Source of the DNA: Arthrobacter sp. StoSoilB20
GTDB lineage: Bacteria; Actinomycetota; Actinomycetes; Actinomycetales; Micrococcaceae
Length of the DNA stretch: 64,000 nucleotides
Direction of reading: 5' to 3'
Assembly (NCBI RefSeq): GCF_019977295.1
Contig: NZ_AP024651.1
Span: 4,464,001-4,528,000, forward strand
Part shown: piece by piece, positions 26,618 through 35,651 of the stretch
How the letters are laid out: the number at the start of each line of letters is the position of its first letter
Numbering within the stretch: position 1 is the stretch's first letter
The notes under the pieces: model-generated
What the model saw: the letters and a program-made list of their open reading frames with translations, nothing else
Told to the model about the DNA's origin: nothing
Databases searched by the model: none
Translations under genes and position numbers: made by a program

Positions 26618-27598
26618 CTAGTAGGACAGCGAGCGGTCGAGTGCTTCCAGGATCTTGTCGATGTCCGGCAAGTAGTCCTCTTCCACCTTGGCAACGGGGT
26701 ACGGCATGTGGAACCCGCCAACGCGGATCACGGGGGCCTCAAGGTGAAGGAACGCCCGCTCACTGATACGAGCCGCGATCTCGCCTCCGATGCCGCCGAA
26801 CGTGGGTGCCTCGTGGGCGACGATCAGGCGCCCTGTCTTCTTGACCGAGGCTTCCACGGTGTCAAAATCCAGGGGCGAGATGGAGCGGAGGTCGATGACC
26901 TCAATGCTCCGGCCGTCCTCCGTAGCAGCGTTGGCTGCGGCCAGGGCTACGGGAACCAGCGGTCCGTAGGCCACGATGGTGGCATCAGTGCCCTCGCGGA
27001 CTATATGTGCCTTGAAGGGATCCTCGGACAGGCCGGCATTCTGGACATCCACTTCACCCTTGAGCCAGTAGCGGCGCTTGGGCTCGAAGAAGATGACCGG
27101 GTCCTGGCACTCAATGGCTTTCTGGATCATCCAATAGGCATCGTGGGCATTGGACGGGGAAATGATGCGCAATCCCGCCGTGTGGGCGAACAGTGCTTCC
27201 GGCGACTCGGAGTGGTGCTCGATCGAGCCGATACCGCCACCGTAGGGAATGCGGATGACCACCGGAACGGTGAGTTTGCCGAGGCTGCGGGCATGGATCT
27301 TGGCCAGCTGGGTGGTGATCTGGTTGAAAGCCGGGTAGACAAAGCCGTCAAACTGGATCTCGCATACGGGAGAGTACCCACGAAGGGCCAAGCCGATTGC
27401 GGTGCCCACAATGCCCGATTCCGCCAAGGGCGTGTCCAGGACACGCTCTTCACCAAACTCCTTGATGAGTCCGTCGGTAACCCGGTAGACACCACCAAGA
27501 TGCCCGATGTCCTCGCCCATGAGCAGTGACTTGGGATTGTTGGTCAGCGATGCGCGGAGACCTTCGTTGATGGCCTTCGCAATGGTCATGGTTGCCAT
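26618..27598 (-). CDS. 2-oxo acid dehydrogenase E1 component, beta subunit
   Basis: A 326-residue transketolase-like subunit, normal length. It starts MATMTIAKAINEGL; LMGEDIGHLGGV (~26-37) and the C-terminal domain end EDYLPDIDKIL are typical. With E1-alpha it binds thiamine diphosphate at the subunit interface and decarboxylates the oxo acid. The ATG overlaps the E1-alpha stop by one nt, so equal synthesis of the subunits is expected. Confidence 0.96.
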   Translation of the reverse strand: MATMTIAKAINEGLRASLTNNPKSLLMGEDIGHLGGVYRVTDGLIKEFGEERVLDTPLAESGIVGTAIGLALRGYSPVCEIQFDGFVYPAFNQITTQLAKIHARSLGKLTVPVVIRIPYGGGIGSIEHHSESPEALFAHTAGLRIISPSNAHDAYWMIQKAIECQDPVIFFEPKRRYWLKGEVDVQNAGLSEDPFKAHIVREGTDATIVAYGPLVPVALAAANAATEDGRSIEVIDLRSISPLDFDTVEASVKKTGRLIVAHEAPTFGGIGGEIAARISERAFLHLEAPVIRVGGFHMPYPVAKVEEDYLPDIDKILEALDRSLSY

Positions 27599-28791
27599 CA
27601 GTGAGCTGTCTCCTCGTCACTTTCGAAGCCGGCCGAGTATTCCTCGAACCAGGCCAGTTCCTCCGCAATCAGCGGGTGTTGTTCGGCATAAACACTGGCG
27701 AAGGCATCCCTGATGTCGGGAACCTCAAGGCCATGCGTGGTGCTGCGGACGTACTTGGCCAGCTCATCGCCGTCGGCCTTGACTTGATCGAAGAATGCCT
27801 CGTCCGCCAGCCCCTCGGCGCGCAGGTATTTCTCCAGGCGGTCCAGCGGATCCTTCTCGCGCCAGGCAGCTTCCTCGGCGGATTCGCGGTACTTGGTGGG
27901 GTCGTCAGCAGTGGTGTGCGCGCCAACCCGGTAGGTGTAGGCCTCGATCAGGACAGGACCACGGCCCTCACGGGCGTGCTCCAGAGCCCACTCGGTGACG
28001 GCATGGACGGCGATGACGTCGTTGCCATCAACCCGGATTCCCGGGAACCCGTAGCCCTTGGCACGGTTGGCCAGCGGAACCTTGGTTTGGACTTCGGTGG
28101 GTACCGAAATGGCCCAGTGGTTGTTTTGGCAGAAGAACACCACAGGTGCGTCGTAGGAAGCAGCGAAGACCATGGACTCATGGACGTCGCCTTCCGAGCT
28201 GGCACCGTCTCCGAAGTAGGCGATGACGGCGGCCTTGGGATCCGTCGAATCGGTGGCCGCGGCCAGCTTTTGGTCCCTTTGGATGCCCATGGCATAGCCA
28301 ACTGCGTGGAGCGTTTGGGCCGCCAGGACCAGCGTGTACAGATGGAAGTTGTTCTCGCGGGGATCCCAGCCACCGTTGGAGACACCCCGGAACTGCTTGA
28401 GGAGCTCAGCAAGGTCTACGTTGCGGACAAGTGCAACGCCATGTTCACGGTAGGTGGGGAAGATATAGTCCTGGGCCTGGCTGGCGTGCCCCGAACCGAT
28501 CTGGGCCGCCTCCTGGCCGGTCAACGGCACCCAGAGGGCGAGCTCACCCTGACGCTGCAAGGCGGTGGCTTCCTGGTCGAAACGACGAATCCTGGCCATG
28601 TCCGTGTAAAAGACGCGCAGCTTCTCCGGGTCGATGCGCTTGGCATAGTCCGAGAAGACAGGATCCGAGCCCAGTTTTCCGTCAGGGCCCAGCAACTGAA
28701 CCATTTCCACCGGTTCCCCTGGCGCGGCTGCTGCCGCGGAGGTTGCCGCGAGAGTTTCTTCCGTCCCGGGGGGCAGTTGTGTCGAGCCCAT
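27598..28791 (-). CDS. 2-oxo acid dehydrogenase E1 component, alpha subunit
   Basis: A 397-residue protein. The thiamine-diphosphate motif GDGASSEGD...CQNNHW (Mg-binding Asp and Asn-Asn) lies near residues 194-222. FYTDMARIRRFDQEATALQRQG (~55) and the HGVAL block (~112) are typical of BCKDH/PDH E1-alpha. It is the first gene of the three-gene operon. The 150-nt upstream region has a 38-nt palindrome (28845-28882) and a smaller inverted repeat (CTTACT/AGTAAG, 28898-28917). Branched-chain or pyruvate specificity is not decided by sequence alone; an adjacent HisC/Pat aminotransferase is compatible with amino acid catabolism. Confidence 0.95.
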   Translation of the reverse strand: MGSTQLPPGTEETLAATSAAAAAPGEPVEMVQLLGPDGKLGSDPVFSDYAKRIDPEKLRVFYTDMARIRRFDQEATALQRQGELALWVPLTGQEAAQIGSGHASQAQDYIFPTYREHGVALVRNVDLAELLKQFRGVSNGGWDPRENNFHLYTLVLAAQTLHAVGYAMGIQRDQKLAAATDSTDPKAAVIAYFGDGASSEGDVHESMVFAASYDAPVVFFCQNNHWAISVPTEVQTKVPLANRAKGYGFPGIRVDGNDVIAVHAVTEWALEHAREGRGPVLIEAYTYRVGAHTTADDPTKYRESAEEAAWREKDPLDRLEKYLRAEGLADEAFFDQVKADGDELAKYVRSTTHGLEVPDIRDAFASVYAEQHPLIAEELAWFEEYSAGFESDEETAH

Positions 28792-28844
28792 TCCGTCTCC
28801 TTGCTTACCGCGGCGGGGCGCCGGGCAGTGTCTGTCGCTGGGAT

Positions 28845-28882
28845 ATATGCCCGTTCCGGAATGTATTCCGGAACGGGCATAT
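28845..28882. promoter_or_regulatory. 38-nt perfect palindrome before the oxo-acid dehydrogenase operon
   Basis: Two perfect 18-nt arms, ATATGCCCGTTCCGGAAT and its complement, around GT. It lies 54 nt upstream of the E1-alpha start and 60 nt past the end of the HisC-like gene. The small centre makes it either a strong terminator of the HisC-like transcript or an operator with two-fold symmetry. No U-tract follows on the minus strand. Confidence 0.65.
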
Positions 28883-28941
28883 TATTGGCTTTCGTCCCTT
28901 ACTTTATCGGCAGTAAGTTGGGTTGGCGCATTTGTTAACCG

Positions 28942-30060
28942 CTAGGAACGCAGCGGTGCCTTTGTATAAGTTGCACAGAGTTCCAAGAACCTTGTGTTGG
29001 CTTCCACCTCGCCGATGCTTACCCTGACGCCCTCATTGGCAAAGGCCCTGACTGAGAGCGCGCGTTCCGCTGCCAAGGCCGCAAACTCGCCGCTGTGCTG
29101 TCCGAGGTTCAGCCAAATGAAGTTTCCCTGCGCCTCTGGAACGAACCATCCAAGCTCCCGAAGGCCAGCCGTCACGCGGTCTCTTTCGTCCACGAGGCTT
29201 TGTACCCTTTCCACAACCTGATCAAAATTCTCGATGGAGGTTACGGCGGCGCGTTCAGCGATCTGGGAAACGGCGAAGGGGGTGGCGGTAACCCTGAGGT
29301 GCTGGGTGAGCAACGGACCCGTGACGCTGTATCCGACCCTCAGTCCGGCCAACCCATGGGCCTTGGAGAAGGTCCTCAGCACCACGACATTGGGATACGT
29401 GCGGTAAAGCTTGATCCCGTCCACTGCAGCATCGTCCCGGACAAATTCCTGGTAAGCCTCGTCGATAACCACCACCACGTTGGGGGGAACCGACTGGATG
29501 AAGCGCTCAGTTTCCTCCGCAGTGAGAATCGGCCCTGTGGGGTTGTTTGGAGTGCAGAGGAGGATTACCTTGGTGCGCACCGTGACTGCCGCGGCCATGG
29601 TCGCCAAGTCATGGCGCCCGTCGGCCAGCAACGGGATCTGGACGCTGGCGGCCCCTGCAAGACCGACGCAGATGGGGTATGCCTCGAACGAACGCCACGC
29701 GTAGATGACCTCGTCCTGTTTGCCGTCGTCATTCTGTCCGGCAAAGGTTGCGAGGATCTGGTTCAACGCACCAAGGCTGCCTGCTCCGGTGACGACGTCG
29801 TCAGCGGGGACATCAAGGAAGCCGGCCAAAGCCGTCCTCAGCTTGGTGGCGAGGGGATCGGGGTAGCGGTTGATATCGGACTGGTCGGCAATTGCCTGCA
29901 ACACTGCAGGAATAGGCGGCAGCGGGTTCTCATTGGACGACAATTTGTAGCTGGTGAGGCCCTCGATCGCAGCGGGGGGTTTGCCAGCCGCATACTTAGG
30001 AAGCCTGTCCACGACCGGGCGAGGAAGTACGCCCTCCGGTGCGTTGTCAGTAGTAGTCAT
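28942..30060 (-). CDS. HisC/Pat-like aminotransferase (histidinol-phosphate or aromatic aminotransferase)
   Basis: A 372-residue PLP enzyme. ATG 30060 (MTTTDN) is chosen over an upstream frame. SSNENPLPP (~45), CTPNNPTGP (~185), DEAYQEF (~218) and the PLP lysine in RTFSKAHGLAGLRVGY (~247-262) are HisC-family blocks. Actinobacterial proteins outside his operons with this pattern are usually phenylalanine aminotransferases (Pat); no other his gene is near, so aromatic transamination is more likely. Confidence 0.9.
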   Translation of the reverse strand: MTTTDNAPEGVLPRPVVDRLPKYAAGKPPAAIEGLTSYKLSSNENPLPPIPAVLQAIADQSDINRYPDPLATKLRTALAGFLDVPADDVVTGAGSLGALNQILATFAGQNDDGKQDEVIYAWRSFEAYPICVGLAGAASVQIPLLADGRHDLATMAAAVTVRTKVILLCTPNNPTGPILTAEETERFIQSVPPNVVVVIDEAYQEFVRDDAAVDGIKLYRTYPNVVVLRTFSKAHGLAGLRVGYSVTGPLLTQHLRVTATPFAVSQIAERAAVTSIENFDQVVERVQSLVDERDRVTAGLRELGWFVPEAQGNFIWLNLGQHSGEFAALAAERALSVRAFANEGVRVSIGEVEANTRFLELCATYTKAPLRS

Positions 30061-30132
30061 GGCTTCAAGCCTACTTGCCTGTCCATCCCTGCCGCTGGGC
30101 TGATTATCAGGTGCGTGTGTAACCATGGGCCC

Positions 30133-30561
30133 ATGGGTTCATTCATCATTCGCGTCCTCATTAACGGCCTTGCCCTGTGGGTGGCCACCTGGCTGCTGCA
30201 AGGCATGGACATCACTACCAGCGCCACGGAAAAGGCCGCCACCAATGCAGGACTGACCCAGGGCGCAGACACGGCCGGAATCATACTGGCATATCTGTTT
30301 ATAGGCCTGATCTTCGGTGTTGTGAACGCAGTGGTGCGTCCCTTGGTCCGGCTGTTGTCCCTTCCGGTCACCATCCTGACGCTTGGCCTGTTCACTATCG
30401 TGATTAATGCAGCCATGCTGTACCTCACCGCCTGGCTGAGTTCCTTCACGCCCGTACACCTCACCCTCGACTCGTTCTTCTGGACGGCAATCCTGGCATC
30501 GCTCATTATCAGCATCATCTCGATGGTGGCCGGCCTGATCCCTGGAACCCGGAAGAGGTAG
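30133..30561 (+). CDS. phage holin family 4 (superfamily IV)-type membrane protein
   Basis: A 142-residue protein with four hydrophobic helices (about 5-22, 47-66, 73-97 and 112-137), FIGLIFGVVNAVVRPLVRLL being the conserved family stretch. Chromosomal members of this family are widespread, and no phage genes surround it, so a cell-envelope role rather than phage lysis is likely. It is divergent from the HisC-like gene. ATG 30133 is the only in-frame choice. Confidence 0.88.
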   Translation: MGSFIIRVLINGLALWVATWLLQGMDITTSATEKAATNAGLTQGADTAGIILAYLFIGLIFGVVNAVVRPLVRLLSLPVTILTLGLFTIVINAAMLYLTAWLSSFTPVHLTLDSFFWTAILASLIISIISMVAGLIPGTRKR

Positions 30562-30573
30562 GAGCAGCGGCCC

Positions 30574-31926
30574 CTACCGCGTTCCAGCATCCCGCTTGGT
30601 TTCCCGGACGCTTGGAGGGGGATCAGCTTTCACTGCCGAAGGAGATTCCGGCGATGGCGCCCTTTCAAGTTTGAACCGGGAAACTGTGGCTACCCCACCG
30701 GCACCAACCACACCTGTGAAGACAGCCGTGGAAGCAACGAGTGACTCGTCATGGCTTGCGGCAACGAGTTCTGCCCCTTCGGCGTAGTTCTCCTGATCGT
30801 GGCCCGGGCCCAGGCCGGGATCCTGACCTTCGGGTGTCCTGACCTCGTTTGTCAGCGATACCGTCACCCTGTCTTTCGTGTCACTGTTCACGCGGCCATC
30901 CGTTCCGGGGACCCAGTCCTGAACATGTTCCAAGTGCAGTGAACTGATGCCCGGTTCCGGGGTAATTCCACCAACAGGGGCTCCGGCCGTCAGAACGTAT
31001 TTGAGGTCGAATTCGCTGAGGAACGCCTTGTTCCGGCTGAGGTTCATGGCATGGACGCCTCCTTGGCTGTGCCCTACCGCCACCACACTGTCTCCGGCTT
31101 CCGCTCCGGCCCCATGCAGGGCCTCGCCAACCGCCTGGACGACTTCTTCGGAGTCGTAGGCAACAGCGTCACCGATGCCAGGGACGTCGAGGGGGTTGGT
31201 GTTGGGCGAGTTCGGTTGGGTGCCGGGTATCAGCACCATCCAGGAGGAGGCACCGTTTTGTTCGAACTCAATAACCTCGATCTCACCGCTGTTGCGGGCG
31301 TGCAGGGCCTCGAGACGCCTCAGGCTTTCCGCCATGGAGGGATCCACATATTCAGTGGATTGCTCCATTCCCCCGATACTGACGTTCCGGGGTTGAAGCC
31401 CTCCAAGGAGCGGCGACTCCAAAATGCCGTGAAGAATGTCCCTTGTTTCAGCCCACGGTGGAACCAGGACTCCCCTGAGGAAGTTATGCGTCATGTCACG
31501 GCCGGGAAGCAACCCAACCCCGGAGAGCCGCAGCTGGTCGAAACCCAGCTTCTGCGGGAGCCCGTTGCGCGCCTCCACCAGCTGGTAGTCACGGTGGCTG
31601 GCGCGGACACCCGCGCTAACCTCCACCAGATCCTGCCGCACCCTGGCCACTCCCTTGCCGCTCTCTGCAACGGAGTTGAAGGCATTGCAGCCAGTCTCAT
31701 AGGAGTCGTAGAGAAACGCCTCGAGCTCGTCCTGGACGCGGCGGGTTTCGTCCTCGATTCCCTGAAGCTGCTCAATCACGTCATCCAGTTGCGCGACGCC
31801 CCGTAGAAGCTCTTCCAACTGAAATGACATTCCTCCCACGCCGCCGCGTATCGTGAGAATTCCGTCCGCCGCCGGCGGCAGTGGCCGGGGCGCTCCGCCG
31901 GCTCCCACGGGAGCTGCATCGGCCAT
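30574..31926 (-). CDS. alpha/beta hydrolase (lipase-like) coupled to a WXG100-like gene
   Basis: A 450-residue protein from ATG 31926 (MADAAP). The first ~130 residues are helical with no signal peptide. The C-terminal part has a lipase-type strand VLIPGTQPN (231-239) and the nucleophile elbow GHSQGG with Ser287, followed by a plausible Asp/His region (HVQDWVPG). Its start overlaps the stop of the WXG100-like gene by one nt (TAATG). The two are thus probably one functional unit, possibly a secreted lipase with its escort. No transport machinery is present here. Confidence 0.78.
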   Translation of the reverse strand: MADAAPVGAGGAPRPLPPAADGILTIRGGVGGMSFQLEELLRGVAQLDDVIEQLQGIEDETRRVQDELEAFLYDSYETGCNAFNSVAESGKGVARVRQDLVEVSAGVRASHRDYQLVEARNGLPQKLGFDQLRLSGVGLLPGRDMTHNFLRGVLVPPWAETRDILHGILESPLLGGLQPRNVSIGGMEQSTEYVDPSMAESLRRLEALHARNSGEIEVIEFEQNGASSWMVLIPGTQPNSPNTNPLDVPGIGDAVAYDSEEVVQAVGEALHGAGAEAGDSVVAVGHSQGGVHAMNLSRNKAFLSEFDLKYVLTAGAPVGGITPEPGISSLHLEHVQDWVPGTDGRVNSDTKDRVTVSLTNEVRTPEGQDPGLGPGHDQENYAEGAELVAASHDESLVASTAVFTGVVGAGGVATVSRFKLERAPSPESPSAVKADPPPSVRETKRDAGTR

Positions 31927-32237
31927 TACTGCCCCTTCCCGGCGGAAACTGAAACGCTCTGGGAATGGCGCAGGATCAAGGCAGCAGCAGCATCCAGGGA
32001 CTGACGGGCACGCATCAGCGCAGAGGCGTGCAGGGCGACTGTGGTCCGGTAGGCCCGACCTGCGGGAGACTGCCAGTCGTCCAATTGGATTCTGCGCAAG
32101 GACGCGAGGACGGCGTCTGTTTGGTCCACGCACGTTTTGATACGCCAGGCGAGCCGTTGGACGTCGTGGCTTCGGGAAGCGCACTCCAGGGGGTCGAAAG
32201 TGGGCGGGTTGGCTGCAGGCATCAAGCCGACGCTCAT
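31926..32237 (-). CDS. WXG100-like small helical protein
   Basis: A 103-residue protein. Two helices are joined by DDWQSPAGRAYR (Trp55, Gly60), the W-x-S-x-x-G-x-A pattern seen in WXG100-like subunits where W-x-G is relaxed. This supports an ESX-type escort or partner. It is first in a two-gene unit with the hydrolase, coupled by a one-nt overlap. No signal peptide. Confidence 0.7.
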   Translation of the reverse strand: MSVGLMPAANPPTFDPLECASRSHDVQRLAWRIKTCVDQTDAVLASLRRIQLDDWQSPAGRAYRTTVALHASALMRARQSLDAAAALILRHSQSVSVSAGKGQ

Positions 32238-32404
32238 GTCCGTGTACTCCGTTGGTTGTTCTGCTGATCGGTAGGTCCGACGCTACGGAGCCGTAGACCT
32301 CCAAGGAAGCGTCGTTGTTGCGTATGTGGATAACGCAGGACCATGTCCACATAGCCGCCGTCATCGACTCGGGCCCTATGCCGGAACATGAAAGAATAGG
32401 CACC

Positions 32405-33811
32405 ATGGCTGAATCCCCTCGCGTGTCCCTCGCTTCCGAACCTCTCGCCCTTGGCGCCCTCGACGGGCGTTACCGTGCCGCCGTCGCACCCCTCGTTGAC
32501 TACTTGTCCGAGGCTGCGCTCAACCGCGATCGCGTACACGTTGAAGTGGAGTGGCTCATCCACCTGACCAGCCAGTCCGTGCTGCCCGGCGCCGGCCCAC
32601 TGTCCGAGGAACAAATCGCCCAGTTGCGGGCCATCGTCACCGATTTCGACGCCGCATCGGTCAATGAGCTCGCCGAGATCGAAGCCGTCACTGTCCACGA
32701 CGTCAAGGCAGTGGAGTACTACATCGGCCGTCGCCTGCCGGCCATTGGGATCGAGAACCTGACGGCCATGGTCCACTTCGGCTGCACGTCCGAGGACATC
32801 AACAACCTCTCCTATGCCGTGGGCATCAAGGGCGCCGTGGAAGACGTATGGCTTCCCAACGCTGCCGCCCTCGTCAAGCAGATCGAGGCCATGGCGGAAG
32901 AGAACCGGGCTGTCCCCATGCTGTCCCGCACGCACGGCCAGCCCGCCACGCCCACCACGCTGGGCAAGGAACTGGCCGTCATTGCGCACCGCCTGAACCG
33001 CCAGCTGGCGCGCATCGCCAAGACCGAATACCTGGGCAAGATCAACGGCGCCACGGGCACTTACGCAGCACACGTAGCGTCCGTCCCTAGTGCTGACTGG
33101 GAAGCCGTAGCCAAGACATTTGTAGAAGGCCTTGGGCTCACGTGGAACCCGCTCACCACACAGATCGAAAGCCACGACTGGCAAGCGGAACTCTACGCGG
33201 ACATCGCCCGCTTCAACCGCATCCTGCACAACGTCTGCACTGACATCTGGAGCTACATCTCCATCGGCTACTTCCGCCAGATCCCGGTTGCCGGTGCCAC
33301 GGGTTCCTCCACCATGCCGCACAAGGTCAACCCGATCCGCTTCGAGAACGCGGAAGCCAACCTGGAGATCTCCAACGGCCTCCTGGACACTCTGGGTGCC
33401 ACCCTGGTTACTTCCCGCTGGCAGCGCGACCTCACGGACTCCTCGTCCCAGCGGAACATCGGCGTCGCCTTCGGCCACTCTTTGCTGGCCATCTCCAACG
33501 TAGCCAAGGGGCTCAAAGCCCTGGACGTCGCCGAGGAAGTCCTTGCCGGCGACCTCGACACCAACTGGGAAGTCCTGGGTGAAGCCATCCAGATGGTGAT
33601 GCGCGCAGAAGCCATTGCCGGCGTCGAAGGAATGGAAAACCCTTACGAACGGCTGAAGGACCTCACCCGCGGCCAGCGCGTGGATGGAGCCCGTATGCAG
33701 GAATTCGTTCAGGGACTCGGCCTGTCCGCCGACGCCGAAGCACGCCTGCTCGCGTTGACCCCTGGCAAGTACACGGGCATCGCCGACAAGTTGGTGGACC
33801 ACCTGCGGTAA
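32405..33811 (+). CDS. purB: adenylosuccinate lyase
   Basis: A 468-residue member of the fumarase/aspartase superfamily. It cleaves adenylosuccinate to AMP and SAICAR to AICAR in purine synthesis. ATG 32405 (MAESPRV). The superfamily signature SSTMPHKVNP (~297-306) contains the flexible catalytic loop; the second His is in RTHGQPATPTT (~175). It is a single-gene unit ended by a terminator at 33984-34022. An array of degenerate repeats follows. Confidence 0.97.
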   Translation: MAESPRVSLASEPLALGALDGRYRAAVAPLVDYLSEAALNRDRVHVEVEWLIHLTSQSVLPGAGPLSEEQIAQLRAIVTDFDAASVNELAEIEAVTVHDVKAVEYYIGRRLPAIGIENLTAMVHFGCTSEDINNLSYAVGIKGAVEDVWLPNAAALVKQIEAMAEENRAVPMLSRTHGQPATPTTLGKELAVIAHRLNRQLARIAKTEYLGKINGATGTYAAHVASVPSADWEAVAKTFVEGLGLTWNPLTTQIESHDWQAELYADIARFNRILHNVCTDIWSYISIGYFRQIPVAGATGSSTMPHKVNPIRFENAEANLEISNGLLDTLGATLVTSRWQRDLTDSSSQRNIGVAFGHSLLAISNVAKGLKALDVAEEVLAGDLDTNWEVLGEAIQMVMRAEAIAGVEGMENPYERLKDLTRGQRVDGARMQEFVQGLGLSADAEARLLALTPGKYTGIADKLVDHLR

Positions 33812-33825
33812 CACTCAGCTGAAGT

Positions 33826-33970
33826 AAGGACCACCTGGAGTAAGAGCCAGCTGCACTCCGGACCACCTGCAGTAATACCCACCTGCAGTCACGCCCTTGT
33901 GCAGTCAGGGCCACCTGCAGTAACAGCTACTGCAGTAAGAACCACCGCAGCCAGGACCACCTGCAGCAGG
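33826..33970. repeat. degenerate repeats of the purB 3' end
   Basis: About six irregular copies of GGACCACCTGCAGTAA-like units at 17-32 nt spacing. The first recognisable copy is the end of purB itself (GGACCACCTGCGGTAA, 33796-33811). Several contain the palindrome CTGCAG. No reading frame is preserved. Confidence 0.75.
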
Positions 33971-33983
33971 ATCAAATGCTCGA

Positions 33984-34022
33984 CGACGGCGGGCCGGGGC
34001 TGGGTGCCTCGGCCCGCCGTCG
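33984..34022 (+). terminator. terminator after purB
   Basis: Perfect 12-nt arms CGACGGCGGGCC and GGCCCGCCGTCG around a 15-nt loop, followed by GCGTTTAA. Confidence 0.8.
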
Positions 34023-34136
34023 GCGTTTAAGCTGGATGGGACATCACGGACGCGAGGGCAGCGAAACACGGGCACGAGTGATCGCCCACGCCCGGCGGTT
34101 GGACAGCATCCCAACGACGTAAGGAGTGGAGCGGCC

Positions 34137-34799
34137 ATGAAGCTCCTGTTGATCAGGCACGGACAAACACCGGGCAACGTGGCAGGCCAACTCGACACCG
34201 CCTACCCAGGCCCGGGGCTGACGGAACTAGGTGAGCGCCAGGCATCGGCCCTCCCGGACGCTTTGGCCGATGAAGCCATTGAAGCTCTTTACACCTCCAC
34301 GTTGCTGCGTACCCAGCGGACTGCCGCTCCTTTGGCGAAGGCTACGGCCTTGGATCCGGTGATTCTGGATGGGGTCCACGAAATCGAGGCGGGTGCGCTG
34401 GAAAAGAAGACCGACCACGAGTCACATCTCCGGTACATGAGCACAGTGTTCGCGTGGACTGACGGCGACTTGGACGTCCGGATGCCTGGGGCCTTCAACG
34501 GCCACGACTTCTTTGCCCGGTTCGATGCCTCGGTTGAACAGGTAGTGGCGGCAGGACACCGGACGGCCGCGATTGTCAGCCACGGCGCAGCCATCCGGTG
34601 TTGGGCAGGCCGTCGGGCAACCGACATCGACACCGTGTTCGCCGAGACCCATCAGCTGCCCAACACCGGAATTGTGGCCCTGGAAGGCGACCCCGCGAAC
34701 GGCTGGAAGGTCCTGCACTGGGACCAGGTTCCTGTGGGCGGCATGGCCCTGGCAGACCAAACCGCAGAAGACCCCACTGGCGAGGCACTTCAGCCCTGA
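34137..34799 (+). CDS. histidine phosphatase-family protein
   Basis: A 220-residue phosphoglycerate-mutase-like phosphatase. LIRHGQTPGN carries the phospho-accepting His8 with Arg7, and SHGAAIRCW (~145) has the second catalytic His. ATG 34137 has AAGGAG upstream. The family covers mutases and many phosphatases, so the substrate is unknown. No operon partner. Confidence 0.92.
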   Translation: MKLLLIRHGQTPGNVAGQLDTAYPGPGLTELGERQASALPDALADEAIEALYTSTLLRTQRTAAPLAKATALDPVILDGVHEIEAGALEKKTDHESHLRYMSTVFAWTDGDLDVRMPGAFNGHDFFARFDASVEQVVAAGHRTAAIVSHGAAIRCWAGRRATDIDTVFAETHQLPNTGIVALEGDPANGWKVLHWDQVPVGGMALADQTAEDPTGEALQP

Positions 34800-35084
34800 A
34801 CCCCGGCGAAACATTGAACCGGGACCTGGCCGGGCCGCCTCTGCACCCCAACTCCCCAGCAAGCCCCGCGACGCCGGTTTCACTCACGGTCTTGCGAGGA
34901 CGAGGACGCGGACGAGGACAGGGAGGCTGCGGGGAGGCCCCGGGAACGTATCGGAGCCTCCGCAACGCTGGTCGCGCCCGATAATTCTCCCGACGCTTAC
35001 GCGCAGGAAACACCGCGGTAACCACAGCTCACTAGGCTTGAGAGGCATAGACACCTCCTGGGAAACGCGGCGAAACGAGGCACG

Positions 35085-35588
35085 ATGCAGACCAATCCAC
35101 GGCTCAACATCCGGCAGGTCACCTGGGCCAACCCCGTGGGCTCTGACCTCCGTGCCGCACAGCAGGCCGAACTGGATGCACGGTTCGGCAGCACGGACCA
35201 TGAGCCCGGGCCGTCTCCCTCGGAAGCAGACACTGCTGTGTTCGTGGTGGCCTATGAGAAATGCTCCGGACAACCGCTGGGCTGCGGCGGCCTGAGGATG
35301 CTCGATGAGAAGACAGCAGAAATAAAAAGGCTCTACGTGGTCCCTTATGCCCGTGGTTCAGGAGTGGCGAGCTCCATTTTGGCGGCCTTGGAAGCCCAGG
35401 CGCATTCCCACGGGTTCAGCGTCATCGCGGCTGAGGCAGGTTCCGCGCAGTCGGATGGCCGGAGCTTCTACGAGAGTTCCGGTTTCGCCCTGGTTCCTAA
35501 TTTTGGCCCCTACATCGGCGTGGAGGAATCGTATTGCTACTCGAAGCGGATCGATTCACACAGCGCGTCGCACACCGCCATGGCGTGA
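35085..35588 (+). CDS. GNAT-family N-acetyltransferase
   Basis: A 167-residue protein. Motif A, RLYVVPYARGSGVASSIL (~84-101), is the acetyl-CoA-binding turn. FYESSGFALV marks the motif B end. Acceptor substrate unknown. Confidence 0.9.
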   Translation: MQTNPRLNIRQVTWANPVGSDLRAAQQAELDARFGSTDHEPGPSPSEADTAVFVVAYEKCSGQPLGCGGLRMLDEKTAEIKRLYVVPYARGSGVASSILAALEAQAHSHGFSVIAAEAGSAQSDGRSFYESSGFALVPNFGPYIGVEESYCYSKRIDSHSASHTAMA

Positions 35589-35651
35589 TGGCGCATGATC
35601 TCTTCCCTGAAACATCAAGCGCGGGCCGCCACAGTTCGATAATCTCGGATT

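Noticed and set aside
30133..30561. Prophage holin
   Set aside because: The family is common in bacterial chromosomes and no phage structural, lysis or integrase gene is nearby.
30574..32406. 610-codon frame extending the hydrolase upstream
   Set aside because: The extension overlaps the WXG100-like gene in another frame; ATG 31926 with the one-nt overlap is a better start.
32234..33814. 526-codon minus-strand frame opposite purB
   Set aside because: Shadow of purB, which has the lyase signature and a start with normal length.
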